In this document: positions 22,601 through 34,425 of the stretch, one piece after another
How the letters are laid out: every line of letters begins with the position of its first letter
Numbering within the stretch: the first letter of the stretch is position 1
DNA from: Pachyseris speciosa
Lineage: Eukaryota > Cnidaria > Anthozoa > Scleractinia > Pachyseridae
Length of the DNA: 64,000 nucleotides
Direction of reading: 5' to 3'
NCBI GenBank assembly: GCA_016490735.1
Contig: JAEMWC010000623.1
Location: forward strand, 242,501 to 306,500
The notes under the pieces: model-generated
The model's database searches: none
The model's input: only the letters and a program-made list of their open reading frames with translations
What the model was told of the DNA's origin: nothing
Position numbers and translations under genes: made by a program

Positions 22601-25600
22601 TTGGCCCGTGTAAAGTCAAAAGAGTCAGTGTGGCAGTAGGTGATTGCAGTAACTTCGCATCGCTGTTTTATAACAAAGTAAGGTTCACGGAGGATTTACA
22701 GAGACTCGTTGTTCAAGTTTGGTGCTTTTTACCTCGGAGCTTTCAAGAATTTCCTGAGCTTGTTGGAGCCAAATTACTGCGATTTGGAATAATTTATTGA
22801 TGTGATGCCGAGTATTAAAAATTTTACTTGGCTGGACAACTGTTTTCCGCATGTTTCATGTTTTACCTCAAGGTCAGTTTTTTTGTGTAATGTGTTCTGC
22901 AGCTTTGGTCAACTCTTCAGTGTTTTAAAATTGTCGCAAGTCTCTTTATTGACTGAACTGTGTGAAAATTAATTTCTCTTTCTCATCAAGATCTCCATGC
23001 CTCCCTCCTTTTGTCAAGACCCATGGTCGACTGTATTTTCAACACAGTATAAAGCGAAAGGACAGGATAAATTGAATGAGAATGTATGAGTATTTTTCTT
23101 ACTGCAAATAATAAGAAACATTAGCCAACAACAGGAGCTGCTGATAACTGTTTTCTTGTGGATATTTTTGTCACCATCCTCGCCAAATAATCAGCAAGTT
23201 TTATCAATAACGGATCGTTCAATACTTTGCTGTTTTGATTTTAAACCTGTGAACGGATTGCTCACTGTTTTAATGACAAAATATGGAGAAATATGCAAAT
23301 TGAATTGGTAGCTATTTGCTTTGCCAAACTGGGCACAAGCAAGAACTTGGCACAATGAACCAGATCGAAAGCCCGATCAAATAATTGACCAATCAGAGGC
23401 ATCATTTAACAACAGCGCGATTTCAAAACAAAAGCAAATGACCGCGTTGGATCAAGGGTTTTAATGGGCCTTTGAGTGTCACACAGAGCTGCATTCAATA
23501 TTAAATAATGATTCCTTACCATGCCACTGCAGCAACTGCTGCTCCAGGAGGAAAAATGCACTTACACTGCCCTGGAATGTACTCTAACCTCAGCATGTTT
23601 ATCATATCTAGCAAACAGCCACATGAATAAATCATGTCACACTAGTTTCAAAATACAAAAGTACGATATACACTGTACACAGGCTGTTGTTTAACCCATT
23701 GAGGCCCAGTATCAAAGTAAATAATTTTGATAATACGGCAGTTATTGTTTACATTAATACTTGAAATGGTATTGACGAAAATATGTATAAAATTTATGTG
23801 TCTTTGATGTCATGACATCTATTGATAATGTAAATTTCAAGACAAAAATATGTACTGAACTGTTTTGCACCTTCGCAATCGTTAATCGTTGGTAATCTGT
23901 TTGAAATCGGAATGCGTATATAATAAAAAAAAATTATTGAGTTCAATTTTATCCTTGATTCAATTTTTATTTTCTTTTGTTCTTGTGTATGGTAATGTAT
24001 GATAATAAGTATAAAACAAAGGAAAATACAAATTGAACTATAACATACACACTTAATTTTTTTCTTTTTGTTTCTGTTATGGTCACCTGACCTTCCAAAT
24101 AATATTATTGTAAGTTGTGGCTCAAAAATCTTGAAAACCTTTTAAATTGCAAACACAGGCAAACAGCTTATCTGTGTACATTGTACACGCATATTACCAT
24201 TTCTAGATATAGGGGTCAGACACTTTCCATAGCAATGGCAAGGTGCAGTAGATGTACACTGTAGTTACTCACAAAAACTGATTTAAGAGAATAAATTTGG
24301 GAAATTCTCACAATTTATAGACTTACCAAAGTTGACAACATCAAAGACTTTGAGTGATTTATCTTCAGCGGTGGAACACATCACCTGTCCATCAGCACTG
24401 GCAGGAATACCGTGAATAGCTCCTGCAGCATTAAACAAAAAAAATTATACATTCTACACGTACACTGTAGTTATACAATACTTTTGAGTGGTATACAGTG
24501 TACCATGGAATATCAAAGACAAGTAACTTGCCTGAATTTTTTTTTTGGGGGGGGGGAGGGGGCTTAAAAACGAGCATTTACAATGCATGTGATGTCAGGA
24601 GGGGATATGAAGGGACATAATTGAAGGGCTTGGTGGAAAACTATGCTAAGTGGATTTTTGGGTTTGTTTTTATGTCGTTGACATTGCCCTGTATTTTTTC
24701 CGCTGCTGTGCGCTTAGTCTTCAAGAAAACAGGGGCCAAAAACGCATTCATCCAAAAATCCACTCAGCATAGTTTTCCACCAAACCCTTCAATTAATTTT
24801 TGTCCCAAATTTTAGCTGCACGATGAGAATGAAGTTGAGACAGACAGAGAACAAGAGTAGGACAATTTGCTCTATTTGTGATTAACTGATTTCGATTCCT
24901 TGTAGAGGCACTGCTCCAACCTTCTTTCCAACATTCTATGAGAAATAATAACCCGCTCAAGGCTCTCAGATATTTGGGGCAAGCGAGAACAAGCAAGGAA
25001 ATTTAGCAGGCTCATTACAAATAATTATCTGAGAGCCTGGAACAGGTTAGAGAAATTAATAAATGTACAGTATGTATTATGTTGCAAGTTAAATTTGATT
25101 TAACCTACAGTGTAGTGTGCATACACTGTAGGTCAAAATGAAATTCCTTTGTCTTCTCATGAATAATTAGGGTCAGGGGAAATTAAGAATATTTCATTTT
25201 GACCTAGGTTAAATAAAAAATAACCTGAGATCACAATTAATTTAACCTGTAACATATGTACTCCCCAACAGTATATAACCCAGGATCCAGAGTACAAAGT
25301 AGTGTCATGAAACTACCTTAATTCTTTATACATGTACATGGATATTCAGTGAGTACATGATATATTTTTGCTGGCAGTAGGCTAATACTAAATGCCAGCT
25401 AATTTAATCCACCAGGTAGGGAGCAATTAACAACAGTAAAGAAAAAACCCTCACCTAGATGTGCTTTGAAATGCTTTACAAATTCAAGTCTCTCTTCTTG
25501 CTTTTTCCAAAACTTGATGTGACCATCACAACTTGCAGTGATAAGAAACTCCGTTCTGTGAAGAGATGTTGTAGAATTTTGTAGTTGTTGATAAGAAAAT

Positions 25601-27143
25601 GTTTAATTCATACACTACGAAAGCAAAACTACAGCAGAACAGCTGCCTGGGAACATTTACATCTCCATGTAGTTATACATCCATAGCTAACACACAGAAC
25701 TTACAGTGTAAAACTAACTCTTGCTCAATCACTTGGATTAAGTGGTCATCACTATGGTGACAAGCCGCTTCTAGTATCACCCTTTTTTTTCTCATCGTCT
25801 AGTTGTCCCTTACTCAGCTCATGCTTCACTCAGCCAAAGGAAGAAACAGTGAGATAAGTAAATAAAAAAATAAAATAATTTTATTAACATCGGTGACTGG
25901 GCTTGAACATGAGAACTTCAGATCACAACACTCATATCCTGTTTCTTTTCTGATTGCATTACCAAGGCATCAGTTGTGTCAGCTAAAGAACTTTGTAATA
26001 ATTAATACCACTGGGTTGGTCAGGCATCCTCTCTTTAAAAGCTTTTTATAATAATAATAATAATAATAATAATTGTTTATTTACTCATTTAGAAACAATA
26101 TTTACAAATACATTCTGCTAAAAAACAAACTCAAATAAGAGCAACAATTTTACTTATGTTACTTATTTTATTTTACACTGTACTTATTTTAATTAGACTT
26201 ATTTTTCCCTTATTTTAATAATAATCACTTTATTTAAGTCTCAAATGTATTTAGCCGAGCACAGATGCTCTACTAATTGGGGAGACTAAATCAAATCAAC
26301 TCTGAATAAATCAAATGAAATCAAATGTTGGTTTTTGGGGAGAGGGGAAAACCGGAGTACCCGGAGAAAACCTCTCGGAGCAGAGTAGAGAACCAACAAA
26401 CTCAGCCCACATATGACGCCGAGTCCGGGAATCGAACCCGGGACACATTAATGGAAGGCGAGTGCTCTCACCACTGCGCCAACTCTTCTCCCCCTAATAG
26501 AAATGTTAAAGAAAAGGTTAGTCATAACTTCTACAAAAGAAAAGGTTAGTCATAATCGAGTTAGTCCATTGTAGTACATCCCATAGCAAAGGAATTTATT
26601 TGAGAGCATTTCTTTTGATCAGTTTTGAGAATACTAAATGAGTTGGAGTCCTACAGTTTTTGACAAATACAGGAAAATCGAAGAATTAATTTTATCCGAT
26701 CTAATTTATTATGATTTTTCATTAAGATGCATCGAGTGATTCAGCCTCCATCTCTTCAGAGTCTGTATTAGAGAGGTTCAACTGTAGTTCATTATAACAG
26801 GGACTTGTTTTATTGGGTTCCATTGTAGTTATTTATCTTCTACAGAAGAAGTGTTGTCCTGTATAGAGGCTGCTTCTTTGATAAAAATACGAGCCAGGTT
26901 AAGGAGATAGTTCTTAACCCTTTCACCCGTGACCAAAAGGTTGAATAGTTTAATGTAGATTTAGCACAAGAATGCACAGCAACTTACCACACATGCACAT
27001 TTTGTGGGTATGTCTACAGGGTGTACTGTACATTGAGGTTATTCAAATAACTTAATTAACAGCTCATTTTGACCAACTTCAAAATTTCATTTCATCACGC
27101 AAAAAAATTTCCTCATGAAGTCCTTCAGAGACCCAAAAGAACT

Positions 27144-27177
<34 letters not shown>

Positions 27178-29078
27178 CGAACAACGTTTTGTCTTCCCAA
27201 CCCCAGAGTTTTAACCAATGTATTATGTACCACCATCATTAATAAAACAGGTTAATGTTGGCATAATATTTACCTGGTAGTTAAAAGTATGCCAAGTATA
27301 ATTATTCGATTAGATTATAAATAGACCAGACTTCCTCAAATTCCTTTAAAGAAATAATTATTTTGACATAGTCAGGGTTTTCCTCTTTGGCTGGCGACCG
27401 GTGATTTTTGCCACCTGTCAACGGTTCAATCGCCAGCAGGTGCATTCCAAAGAATCACTGTTGTTCAGTAATAAGTTTCGTTGGCGCACCCCTAATCTCC
27501 GCCTGCTTTGCTCAAGTTGACTGCAACTTCATTTGAAAAGGAAAACCCTGATAGTTTTTCAAGTTTGCCAAGCCATTGCTATTATAAATGGTTTTGTTTT
27601 GTTGCAACAAGAATCAGAATTTCTTACATTTTAAGCCAAAAAGCTGCACTTTTCAGGTACTATCTATTTTAACCATGCAACAGCAAAAAAGAATGATAAT
27701 ATCCAACGTTTCGGAGTGATTATGACTCCAAACATTAGAATAGGAGCAGGACTGATATTTCAGCTGATGCCACCAATACTATGTTTCATTGTTAGTAACA
27801 AGTCAATCACTCACCTAGGCTCGATTATCAGCCGCTGCTTCAAGAAATGAGTCCGCGCTCCCCCTTGGGGAGGATACTCCGGACCTGAGTGAGCGGCAGA
27901 AATTGAGCCTATCACTTGCCTCACTTAATTCATATTCAGGGCTTCAACAAAACACCGATCCCCCGTTTACTGATCCCCCACTGATCCCCTATTAAATTCA
28001 CTGGAAAAAATAAAACAAAATAAAAGATGATTTGAGGCTGAATCAAGCTCAAGGATAAATTCTGGCTTAGCTCAGAGCTCAAAGATGGCGGAAACTTGGT
28101 CTTACGGAGCACCTACTTTCTGACCGTCTCACCATCATTACAAGTACCCCAGCTCTCTTTGACGAGAAAGAAAATAAATTGAAGCATCATCAAGTATGTT
28201 ATCTGTGTCTGCAAGAAGCTACGACAATGGCAACAACGAAGACAGAAAGAAATGAAAATGATTGGAAGATAAACACAAGCGCCAAGTGAGCGACATAACA
28301 AACCGGCAGTCGATCCAATCAATATCCGGTTGCAGTGTCACTCAGTGTATGTTTATCGTCGAACTGTTTACGTTTCTTTCTGTCTTTGTTGCTACTGTTA
28401 TCGTGGCTTTTCCCAGACACAGATAACATACTTGATGATGCTTCGATTTTGCGTTCGTTTATCGTAGAAGAGACCTGGGGTATTTGTAATGACGGTGAAA
28501 CGAGTCAGAAAGTAGGTTCTCTGTCAGACCAAGTTTCCAACATCTTTTAACTCTGAGGTAAGCCAGTATTTATCCTTGAACTTGATTCAATCTCAGATCA
28601 TTTTTAATTTTGTCGTTTTACTTTTTCCAGTGAATTTTATAGGGAATCAGTAGGGGATCAGTAAGGGGATCAGTGGGGGATCAGTAAAGGGGGGATCAGT
28701 GTTTTGTCGAAGCCCTCATATTCATGCACCGCAGGACTGTAATGTCCCACAGGAATGGAGCTTGCCAATGACGAGTGGCGGTGTATTCTAGAATCGCTCC
28801 TATAGAGTCTACTTGTAGTACTAATTTTGTTACCCAAGCAGTCTTCAAATGCTTCGCAATCATTGCTCACCGCATACCATGTACAGCCATCTCAGGAGTG
28901 AGTTCGTGTCTATGATTCAATTCTCCTCAACTTATCCTCAACAATTACCTCGTTTCTTTTTCGGTTTAGGCGGAAGGGCGGGCATTAGACCAATTACTTC
29001 ATCATCCTCTTCTTCATCGTCGCTACTATTCGTGTTCAGACCACGTTTTCTGCTGTCAACGTCCGCCATCTCCGCCAT
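19462..29078 (-). CDS. PPWD1: PPWD1 (WD-repeat cyclophilin, spliceosome-associated), 5' part of the gene
   Basis: Six exons on the minus strand spell the N-terminal part of PPWD1, a nuclear peptidyl-prolyl isomerase with an N-terminal WD40 propeller, associated with the spliceosome C complex. Exons: 29078-28949, 25555-25455, 24422-24327, 23607-23520, 21845-21746, 19605-19462. Motifs match the family in order: acidic/lysine-rich N-terminus, [40 protein letters not shown]. Exon phases agree from the 25555 exon onward. The first exon ends in phase 1 whereas the 25555 exon needs phase 2, so one exon of about 35 codons is missing. The rest of the propeller and the cyclophilin domain are not visible left of 19462. 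Confidence 0.85.
19633..20308. mobile_element. Foldback element with TTAA ends, ~320-bp arms
   Basis: TTAAGGTGGCTC at 19633 is mirrored by GAGCCACCTTAA ending at 20308. The arms match over almost their whole length around a short AT-rich centre (about 19963-19980). TTAA at both edges suggests piggyBac-type insertion. The two similar open frames, one per arm, come from the symmetry and are not taken as genes. Confidence 0.85.
20762..20890. repeat. Near-perfect ~64-bp palindrome
   Basis: CCCTGCAAATAGTTTTGAT at 20762 is mirrored by ATCAAAACTATTTGCAGGG ending 20890, with almost no loop (centre AATTATT). Probably a small foldback MITE. Confidence 0.85.
21226..21411. mobile_element. Foldback MITE (ATAGACTGAAT ends)
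   Basis: ATAGACTGAATGCAAAAATGG at the left is mirrored by CCATTTTTGTATTCAGTCTAT at the right. Inner arms share CAAAATAGCCTGACT and its complement. It directly abuts the next MITE. Confidence 0.75.
21413..21660. mobile_element. MITE with AAGCCACGGCTACACAAG termini
   Basis: AAGCCACGGCTACACAAG at 21413 and its complement CTTGTGTAGCCGTGGCTT at the right end; the arms continue into GCGATTTTTTGCTCGCGC. It ends about 85 bp from a PPWD1 exon. Confidence 0.75.
21746..21845 (-). CDS. PPWD1: PPWD1 WD40 exon (IYIYDGRG)
   Basis: 100 bp between acceptor TTTATTTCAG and donor GTACAC. It encodes [20 protein letters not shown] and ends in phase 0. The donor is atypical at +3 to +6. Confidence 0.85.
22000..23519. 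other. PPWD1 intron, no further feature recognised
   Basis: Intronic sequence between the 21845 and 23520 exons. Short open frames lack any family resemblance. Confidence 0.5.
23520..23607 (-). CDS. PPWD1: PPWD1 WD40 exon (DMINML ... PGQC)
   Basis: 88 bp between acceptor TTTGCTAG and donor GTAAGG. It restores Asp with the previous exon, reads [14 protein letters not shown], and ends in phase 2. The residues after PGQC ([13 protein letters not shown]) differ from the usual EWIY but align in length. Confidence 0.8.
24327..24422 (-). CDS. PPWD1: PPWD1 WD40 exon ([14 protein letters not shown])
   Basis: 96 bp between acceptor GCTGCAG and donor GTAAGT. It encodes the next blade with the hallmark VFDVVNF and ends in phase 1. 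Confidence 0.9.
24621..24792. mobile_element. MITE with TTGAAGGGCTTGG termini
   Basis: TTGAAGGGCTTGGTGGAAAA is mirrored by TTTTCCACCAAACCCTTCAA; arms of about 45 bp. Its outermost bases resemble those of the GAAGGGCTGGGGGC MITE, so both may use a related transposase. Confidence 0.75.
25455..25555 (-). CDS. PPWD1: PPWD1 WD40 exon ([16 protein letters not shown])
   Basis: 101 bp between acceptor TTCACAG and donor GTGAGG. It encodes a WD blade ending [10 protein letters not shown], nearly the same as vertebrate PPWD1 in this segment. It ends in phase 1, completing a Gly with the next exon. Confidence 0.9.
26213..26494 (-). mobile_element. Full-length tRNA-derived SINE
   Basis: On the minus strand it begins GGGGAGAAGAGTTGGCGCAG (A box), then a perfect B box GGGTTCGATTCCC. 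A GGTTTTCTCCGGGTACTCC segment follows, then a LINE-like tail with AATAAAGTG and ATT repeats. The tail also occurs alone at 30968-31090. Confidence 0.8.
27144..27177 (+). repeat. (TTG)n microsatellite
   Basis: About eleven uninterrupted TTG units inside a PPWD1 intron. Confidence 0.95.
27938..28716. mobile_element. Foldback element with GGGGATCAGT repeats and a 9-bp target duplication
   Basis: Inverted arms of about 370 bp start GGGCTTCAACAAAACACCGA and end GATCAGTGTTTTGTCGAAGCCC. The terminal part of each arm repeats a GGGGATCAGT-like unit three to five times. TCATATTCA flanks both sides (27930-27938 and 28716-28724). Eight to nine bp duplications fit hAT or Mutator-type transposition. The two arm-encoded open frames are not genes. 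Confidence 0.8.
28949..29078 (-). CDS. PPWD1: PPWD1 exon 1 (start codon)
   Basis: ATG at 29078 opens a 43-codon exon with an acidic stretch ([13 protein letters not shown]) and a basic end (PPKPKKKR), then a GTAATT donor. A second in-frame ATG lies three codons later. Upstream sequence is GC-richer, fitting a promoter. Confidence 0.75.
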
Positions 29079-30478
29079 TTTGAATAACTTCTGAAATTCT
29101 TGCTGGTCAGAGCTATTTTGGCTTTAAACTATGCGCGGACAGTTTTACCCGGGCTCGGCCGCGCGAGAAATAGAAACACGCGCCCGCGGCGGCGTTGTTG
29201 GAAGCGAGCTCGAGTAATAATAAAGAGAAATCGTCTTTTACGGCACGTAGCCAAAATGTGTTCGGCGATAGCTAAGATGAACGAGTTTTGACCATTCAAT
29301 AGAAGGAATATGGCTCCCTAAGAGGGGTGGGGTGATAGCTCCACAGTGGCAATCATATGAAGGCACAGGTTCCCCAAGCGCAATAGCTCGAATTGGTAAA
29401 GTTAAAAGTAATAAGCAAAGGACTGCTAACAATAGTGCTGCTAGTTTATTTTCAAGTAGTATCAGCCTTGCATTTATTCTATTTTACTCGAGGTGGTACT
29501 TTAGCGTAACCAGGGGCGTAACCTTCGAAAGATAAGGATTTGTACGAAGAGAAACAATTATTTGTGAAATCTAATCTCTAATCTAATCTAATCTTACACC
29601 TTACTTCAGTTGTATGTTTCTTGTTTCTTGTGTAGTTCCTGATCTATGCAAATCGGCTCAGTCAGAAACAGAAAGGCAGCGGAAACGAGTGAAGATGTGC
29701 GAGAGATCACGCGCGCTTGCGTGTCCTTCTTGCGTGACTAACCCTGAGTTGTATTGCCACACAATCACACCAACAATAGTAATCACCCACCAGAGAGCCC
29801 ATTTAAAACACGTCAAAGATAACGCATCATAAATAAAGATGGACGATTTATTTTCTTGTTATGACCCTTACAAATCTAGTCCCACTGCAGACAGCATGAC
29901 ACCCTAGATTAAAAGTTACTTAAATCGACCCAACTAAGAAACTTGATCAGTGACGATGCACTTTAACCTCTCATAAGCTCTGTTTACCTTTAAAAACGCT
30001 ATGTAACTTGGTCTAAATTAAATTCTTACTCAACACCACTTTTTGAGGTCGTTATTTTCAAAATGTTGACCTGTTCCTTTTCTGGTAAATAAAAAACAGA
30101 CCAAAGAAATGAAGAGTTTCATTTTAAACTTTTTTCGGCTTCTTATCCTTAAAACGACTACTATAAACTGGATTATACACACAGATACAAACCTCCTACA
30201 AAAACTTATCGTGACTAAACCCCTTAACTACAAGAGACCATATTACTTAAATGAGTCAAAATATAGAACTGAGCACAGCACCAGGTTCTCGATAAGCCGG
30301 AGAAAACAAATTGTGTAAAAAGGCGAAGGAGCGGCAAAGAAGAGAACTCCCCATTGCCCGACGTATCTTCGATTTCCTTCTTTAGCCCACTCCTTCTCGT
30401 TTACCTCGGTATACCGGGAATCTGGTAGAGGCTAACAGTGCAGTCCTGCAGCATCTTCAGGCATCCACGTCCTGAGCT
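29079..30478. other. Upstream of PPWD1; no gene recognised
   Basis: The first 150 bases are GC-rich with CpGs (GCGCGAGAAATAG, CCCGCGGCGGCG), suitable for a promoter. The remainder has only short open frames. Confidence 0.4.
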
Positions 30479-30757
30479 TTAGCTTGAGGATGGGCGCTTG
30501 GGTGAGTGATCCTTTGCGATCTTTGCCTTCCCAGTTGCTCTTGCGCGGCGCACAAGGAAAGCTGCTGCCAGCACGATGTGAGCCATAAGAATGGCGCTAC
30601 CCACAGCAAGGAACAGCAAAGTACGGCTTTTCTCTTGCAGACGAACCAGCTCGGTGATGGTACCAGTTTCTGATTTTTCCACGTTACCACCGATGTTGGG
30701 GAAGATGTGTTCTACAAGCACCCTGTATTTTTGGCGCGGGGTCGGGAGCAAAAGCAC
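30479..30757 (-). CDS. Possible C-terminal exon of a membrane protein
   Basis: A 92-codon minus-strand frame with one strong hydrophobic helix (TLLFLAVGSAILMAHIVLAA, about residues 46-65) followed by a basic tail (RRARATGK). This looks like a type I membrane protein end. Whether the ATG at 30757 is a true start or the piece is a terminal exon is unclear; no family was recognised and no upstream exon was found. Confidence 0.25.
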   Translation of the reverse strand: MLLLPTPRQKYRVLVEHIFPNIGGNVEKSETGTITELVRLQEKSRTLLFLAVGSAILMAHIVLAAAFLVRRARATGKAKIAKDHSPKRPSSS

Positions 30758-30967
30758 TCTGTTTATGTGAAGGGGAGGTGTGGGAAATTATGGAAGTCAT
30801 AAGCGACGCGATTCGCTTCTGCACAGGATGAAAAAGCAAAATCCTCCATATTTCAGATCTCCAGAGGTTGATATCTATTATATCGGGAACCGCACGCACA
30901 GTAGTGACAGTACAAACGAGAGAATACGCTTGCGCGTCCTCTGTCCTTTGATTTATTTAGAGTTGCT

Positions 30968-31036
30968 TTGATTTAGTCTCCCCAATTAGTAGAGCATCTG
31001 TGCTCGGCTAAATACATTTGAGACTTAAATAAAGTG

Positions 31037-31088
<52 letters not shown>

Positions 31089-31090
31089 TT
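30968..31090 (+). mobile_element. 5'-truncated copy of the 26.2-kb SINE
   Basis: GATTTAGTCTCCCCAATTAG through AATAAAGTGATTATT matches the tail of the SINE at 26213-26494, in opposite orientation and lacking the tRNA head. It is followed by a long ATT array. Confidence 0.85.
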
Positions 31091-31648
31091 ATTATTATTA
31101 TTATTATGTAATATTGTATATCTTTTTCTTTTTTTTTTCTTGTAATTGCCGTGAAACTGGAATAAATTAAATAAATTAAATTACATTACTACAACAATAT
31201 TACTATGTTATAAACTCAATAATAGTTATCATGTAGTTTCAAGTTAAAAACAATAATTAAAAGTTAAATTAAACAACCGAATTTATTCCATCAGGCGATT
31301 TAAGGTCGGAAGATGAGAGGAATTAAAAATGAACAGATTTCGGCTGCCTACAGCTATCTACATCTGTGTCAGTAACTTGCAAAACCCTTGTCAGGGCAGT
31401 TCGCAAGTGTTATTAAAAATAATAATAGATAGATAGATAAATAAATAAATAAATAAAATTATGACAGAGGTGTCTACATGGAGTCCAAAACTGATTTATG
31501 TTATCAGTATCTCAACGGGCAAGTTGCTCTAATTACTGATCGTCCACGGAAACTAAACCTGTGCGCGTCACATGATGCTTCTAGTGGGAGGGGGTGGTCT
31601 GGTATTGGAATAATCACTTCCGCCTGTTATTGGTTAAGGGCGTCAGGC

Positions 31649-32296
31649 CGGGTCAGCTGTCACCAAAAAAGGATCACTTTCAAACTAGTTTTTTAATTTT
31701 CAACCGTTTGAGCTGAGACTTTGCACAATAATAGAACTTTGTATTCCAAACAATCGTATGCTTTTGGATTTTTGATTTGAACGGTTTTTGGCGCGAAGAT
31801 GACGTCATAAGATTGACAGAAAAAAGTAGTTTTCGACTTATGGCATAAAATACTAAAAATACTAGAACTTTTAAAAGAACTTACAGAGATGAGTTCAAAT
31901 GTGAAAAAAATATTTGTAAAGCTTAATTGGTTGAAAGGTTATTGAGCTGTGAATTTCGTATTTTCCGTCATTTTGTTACTATTTTCAGAAATTTGGTGAT
32001 CTTTAGAATGTTATATTTTCTTAACCAAGTGAGGTTTTCAAAATTTTTTTCCCATTTAAGTTCTTCTCTGAGTACTCTTTCAAAATTGCTAACCTGTTAT
32101 GGCATAACTTAAAAGTTATATTTTACTGTCAGTCTTATGACGTCATTTTCGCGCCAAAAACCGTTAAAATCAAAAATTCAAAAACATGCGACTGTTGGGA
32201 ATACAAAGTTCTATTATCGTGCAAAGTCTCAGCTCAAACGGTTAAAAATTGAAAAACTAGTTTGAAAGTGATCCCTTTTTGATGACAGCTGACCCG
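31649..32296. mobile_element. Foldback element (CGGGTCAGCTGT ends, ~200-bp arms)
   Basis: CGGGTCAGCTGT at 31649 is mirrored by ACAGCTGACCCG ending 32296. Inner matches include AATAGAACTTTGTATTCC and ATGACGTCATAAGA with their complements. The central 250 bp is unique. Confidence 0.8.
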
Positions 32297-32577
32297 CCGT
32301 GATTTGTAGAGGATGCATAATCTGGCTGTCTCAGTCTCCTGTGTTGTACGATGGCCAGTTGAGATGATTTAATACTTGAGTAACACACCCTTCTTCTCTT
32401 GAGTTGGTTCTAGTTACAAAACGATCGAGCAGCCCACCTCTGAACTTGCTCGAGAAGGTCTATTTGGTATTTCCTATATAAGGAAGAATTTGACAAAAGC
32501 GGAAATATCTAGCCCTATGATCAGAATTTCTGATCCGGAAATCTGTAAGTCCCTAGACTTTAAGTTAGTAACTAGAC

Positions 32578-32760
32578 CTTTTTAGCTTGTAGATTTTGTT
32601 TTCCCAATGTAGACCATGTGATCTTCCCAAGGGGGTTTGCCTTTTTATAAATTTTGCGTACATATGCACGTGAATAAGGCGAAATTTCAAAGAAACAGTT
32701 CTCTTGGGTAACATCACATGGTCTACATTGGGAAAACAAAATCTACAAGCTAAAAAGTTC
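32578..32760. mobile_element. MITE with ~48-bp TIRs
   Basis: TTTTAGCTTGTAGATTTTGT through GACCATGTGAT on the left is mirrored on the right. The 85-bp interior has no gene. Confidence 0.8.
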
Positions 32761-33046
32761 TATTAAACTACACTTCTATCGAAACAGATTTTGGTTTTAA
32801 ATAGAAAACCTAAGAGAAATTTGGCTGAAACCAGTGCAACTGAGAACAAAGGATTCGAAAGGTGTTACAGTGGAAGGCGAGCAAACCTAGATTTTAAAGA
32901 CGCTAGCAAAACGGTTAACAACGCAAGATGCAACACTTAAACAGTTCCAAAATTATTTTAAAACAGGAACGTTTGGACAAACGGACGATTCTACGACGCG
33001 ACAGCCTCAACTCACAATTACTGGAACTAGAACAAAGTTTGACCCA

Positions 33047-34117
33047 CCACAGGCAGCCCAGACATACTGTATGTGTAATTATAAGCTTAATGTTCTGCAT
33101 ATAGTCAAAATATTGATGTAAAAGTTCAAAAATAAATATTGTTTCAATTTAATATCACTATGTCTTTGTTGTGTTGCTCAATAACTGGCCTATTTTGCGG
33201 TGCCTCTGGCCTGTTCGCCTGCTATCATAACCGCTTGAGAGCCATTATTCTTAGACCTATATTCACGGTTCAAAAAGTGTCTAAAAATTCGAAATACTCT
33301 AAAGAAAAGCTCGCTTACCTTTAGCTGAAAGCTTCCTTGAGTGTCCTGGCTGGTTTAAATAGCGATTTTTCGCTTTTTGTTACCAGACGGATCTTCCACT
33401 AAAGAAGAATTGAAGGCGCGCAGGCTAGACCAAAACCGACCATCTCCACGTGAAGCTCCATAAATTCTCTGATAATCGTCGGATCCGCTCCAAATTGCGA
33501 TCAGCTGAACGGCAGTTAATGTGGCTTCCTGTATATTGCAGTGCCTGACGAAGGGAAAAGGTCAGGTAAATGCTGAAAAATGAGCGATGCCCGTGCACTT
33601 GCGATGGGTTTTGAAAGCCAGGGAACAATATACAGGAAGCCACATGAACTGTCGTTCAGCTGATCGCAATTTGGAGCGGATCCGACGATTATCAGAGAAT
33701 TTATGGAGCTTCGCGTGGAGATGGTCGGTTGTGGTCTAGCCTGCGCGCCTTCAATTCTTCTTTAGTGGAAGATCCGTCTGGTAACGAAAAGCGAAAAATC
33801 GCTATTTAAACCAGCCAGGACACTCAAGGAAGCTTTCAGCTAAAGGTAAGCGAGCTTTTCTTTAGAGTATATCGAATTTTTAGACACTTTTTGAACCGTG
33901 AATATAGGTCTAAGAATAATGGCTCCCAAGCGGTTATGATAGCAGGCGAACAGGCCAGAAGCACCGCAAAATAGACCAGTTATTGAGCAACACAACAAAG
34001 ACATAGTGATATTAAATTGAAACAATATTTATTTTTGAACTTTTACATCAATATTTTGACTATATGCAGAACATTAAGCTTATAATTACACATACAGTAT
34101 GTCTGGGCTGCCTGTGG
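33047..34117. mobile_element. 1.07-kb foldback with ~490-bp arms
   Basis: CCACAGGCAGCCCAGACATA at 33047 is mirrored at 34117. The arms run to about 33539 and restart at 33626, leaving an 87-bp loop, and stay close to identical over their length. The same 61-codon frame appears on opposite strands at 33139 and 34025 because of this symmetry. Confidence 0.85.
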
Positions 34118-34425
34118 ACCCACACGCGACAGCAGTAAAAAATTGGTCGAAGGAAGGTCGAAGGAAGAATTAAAGTCGAACCGTGATAATTAGGTGACTG
34201 TCTAGGTGATAAATTTCAGTTTTACTTTCAATTACTCAACAGCAACGTAGAGTTTTCTCAAAATGTGGTGGATAGTATCAACGAGGATTATAAAATTAGC
34301 CAATCAACACGCGAGAATTTAGACACCTTTAAATTGTAATAGTTTAGCTTTTCTTTTTCCCTTTTATAGCTCTAAAATTCCTTTAAAAATGTAACGCTAA
34401 TAGTAGAAAAAGGGGTCAATAATTA

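Noticed and set aside
28113..28550. Pair of similar hydrophobic proteins
   Set aside because: Arms of the 27938-28716 foldback.
33139..34025. Conserved 61-residue frame on both strands
   Set aside because: Same mirror effect within the 33047-34117 foldback.
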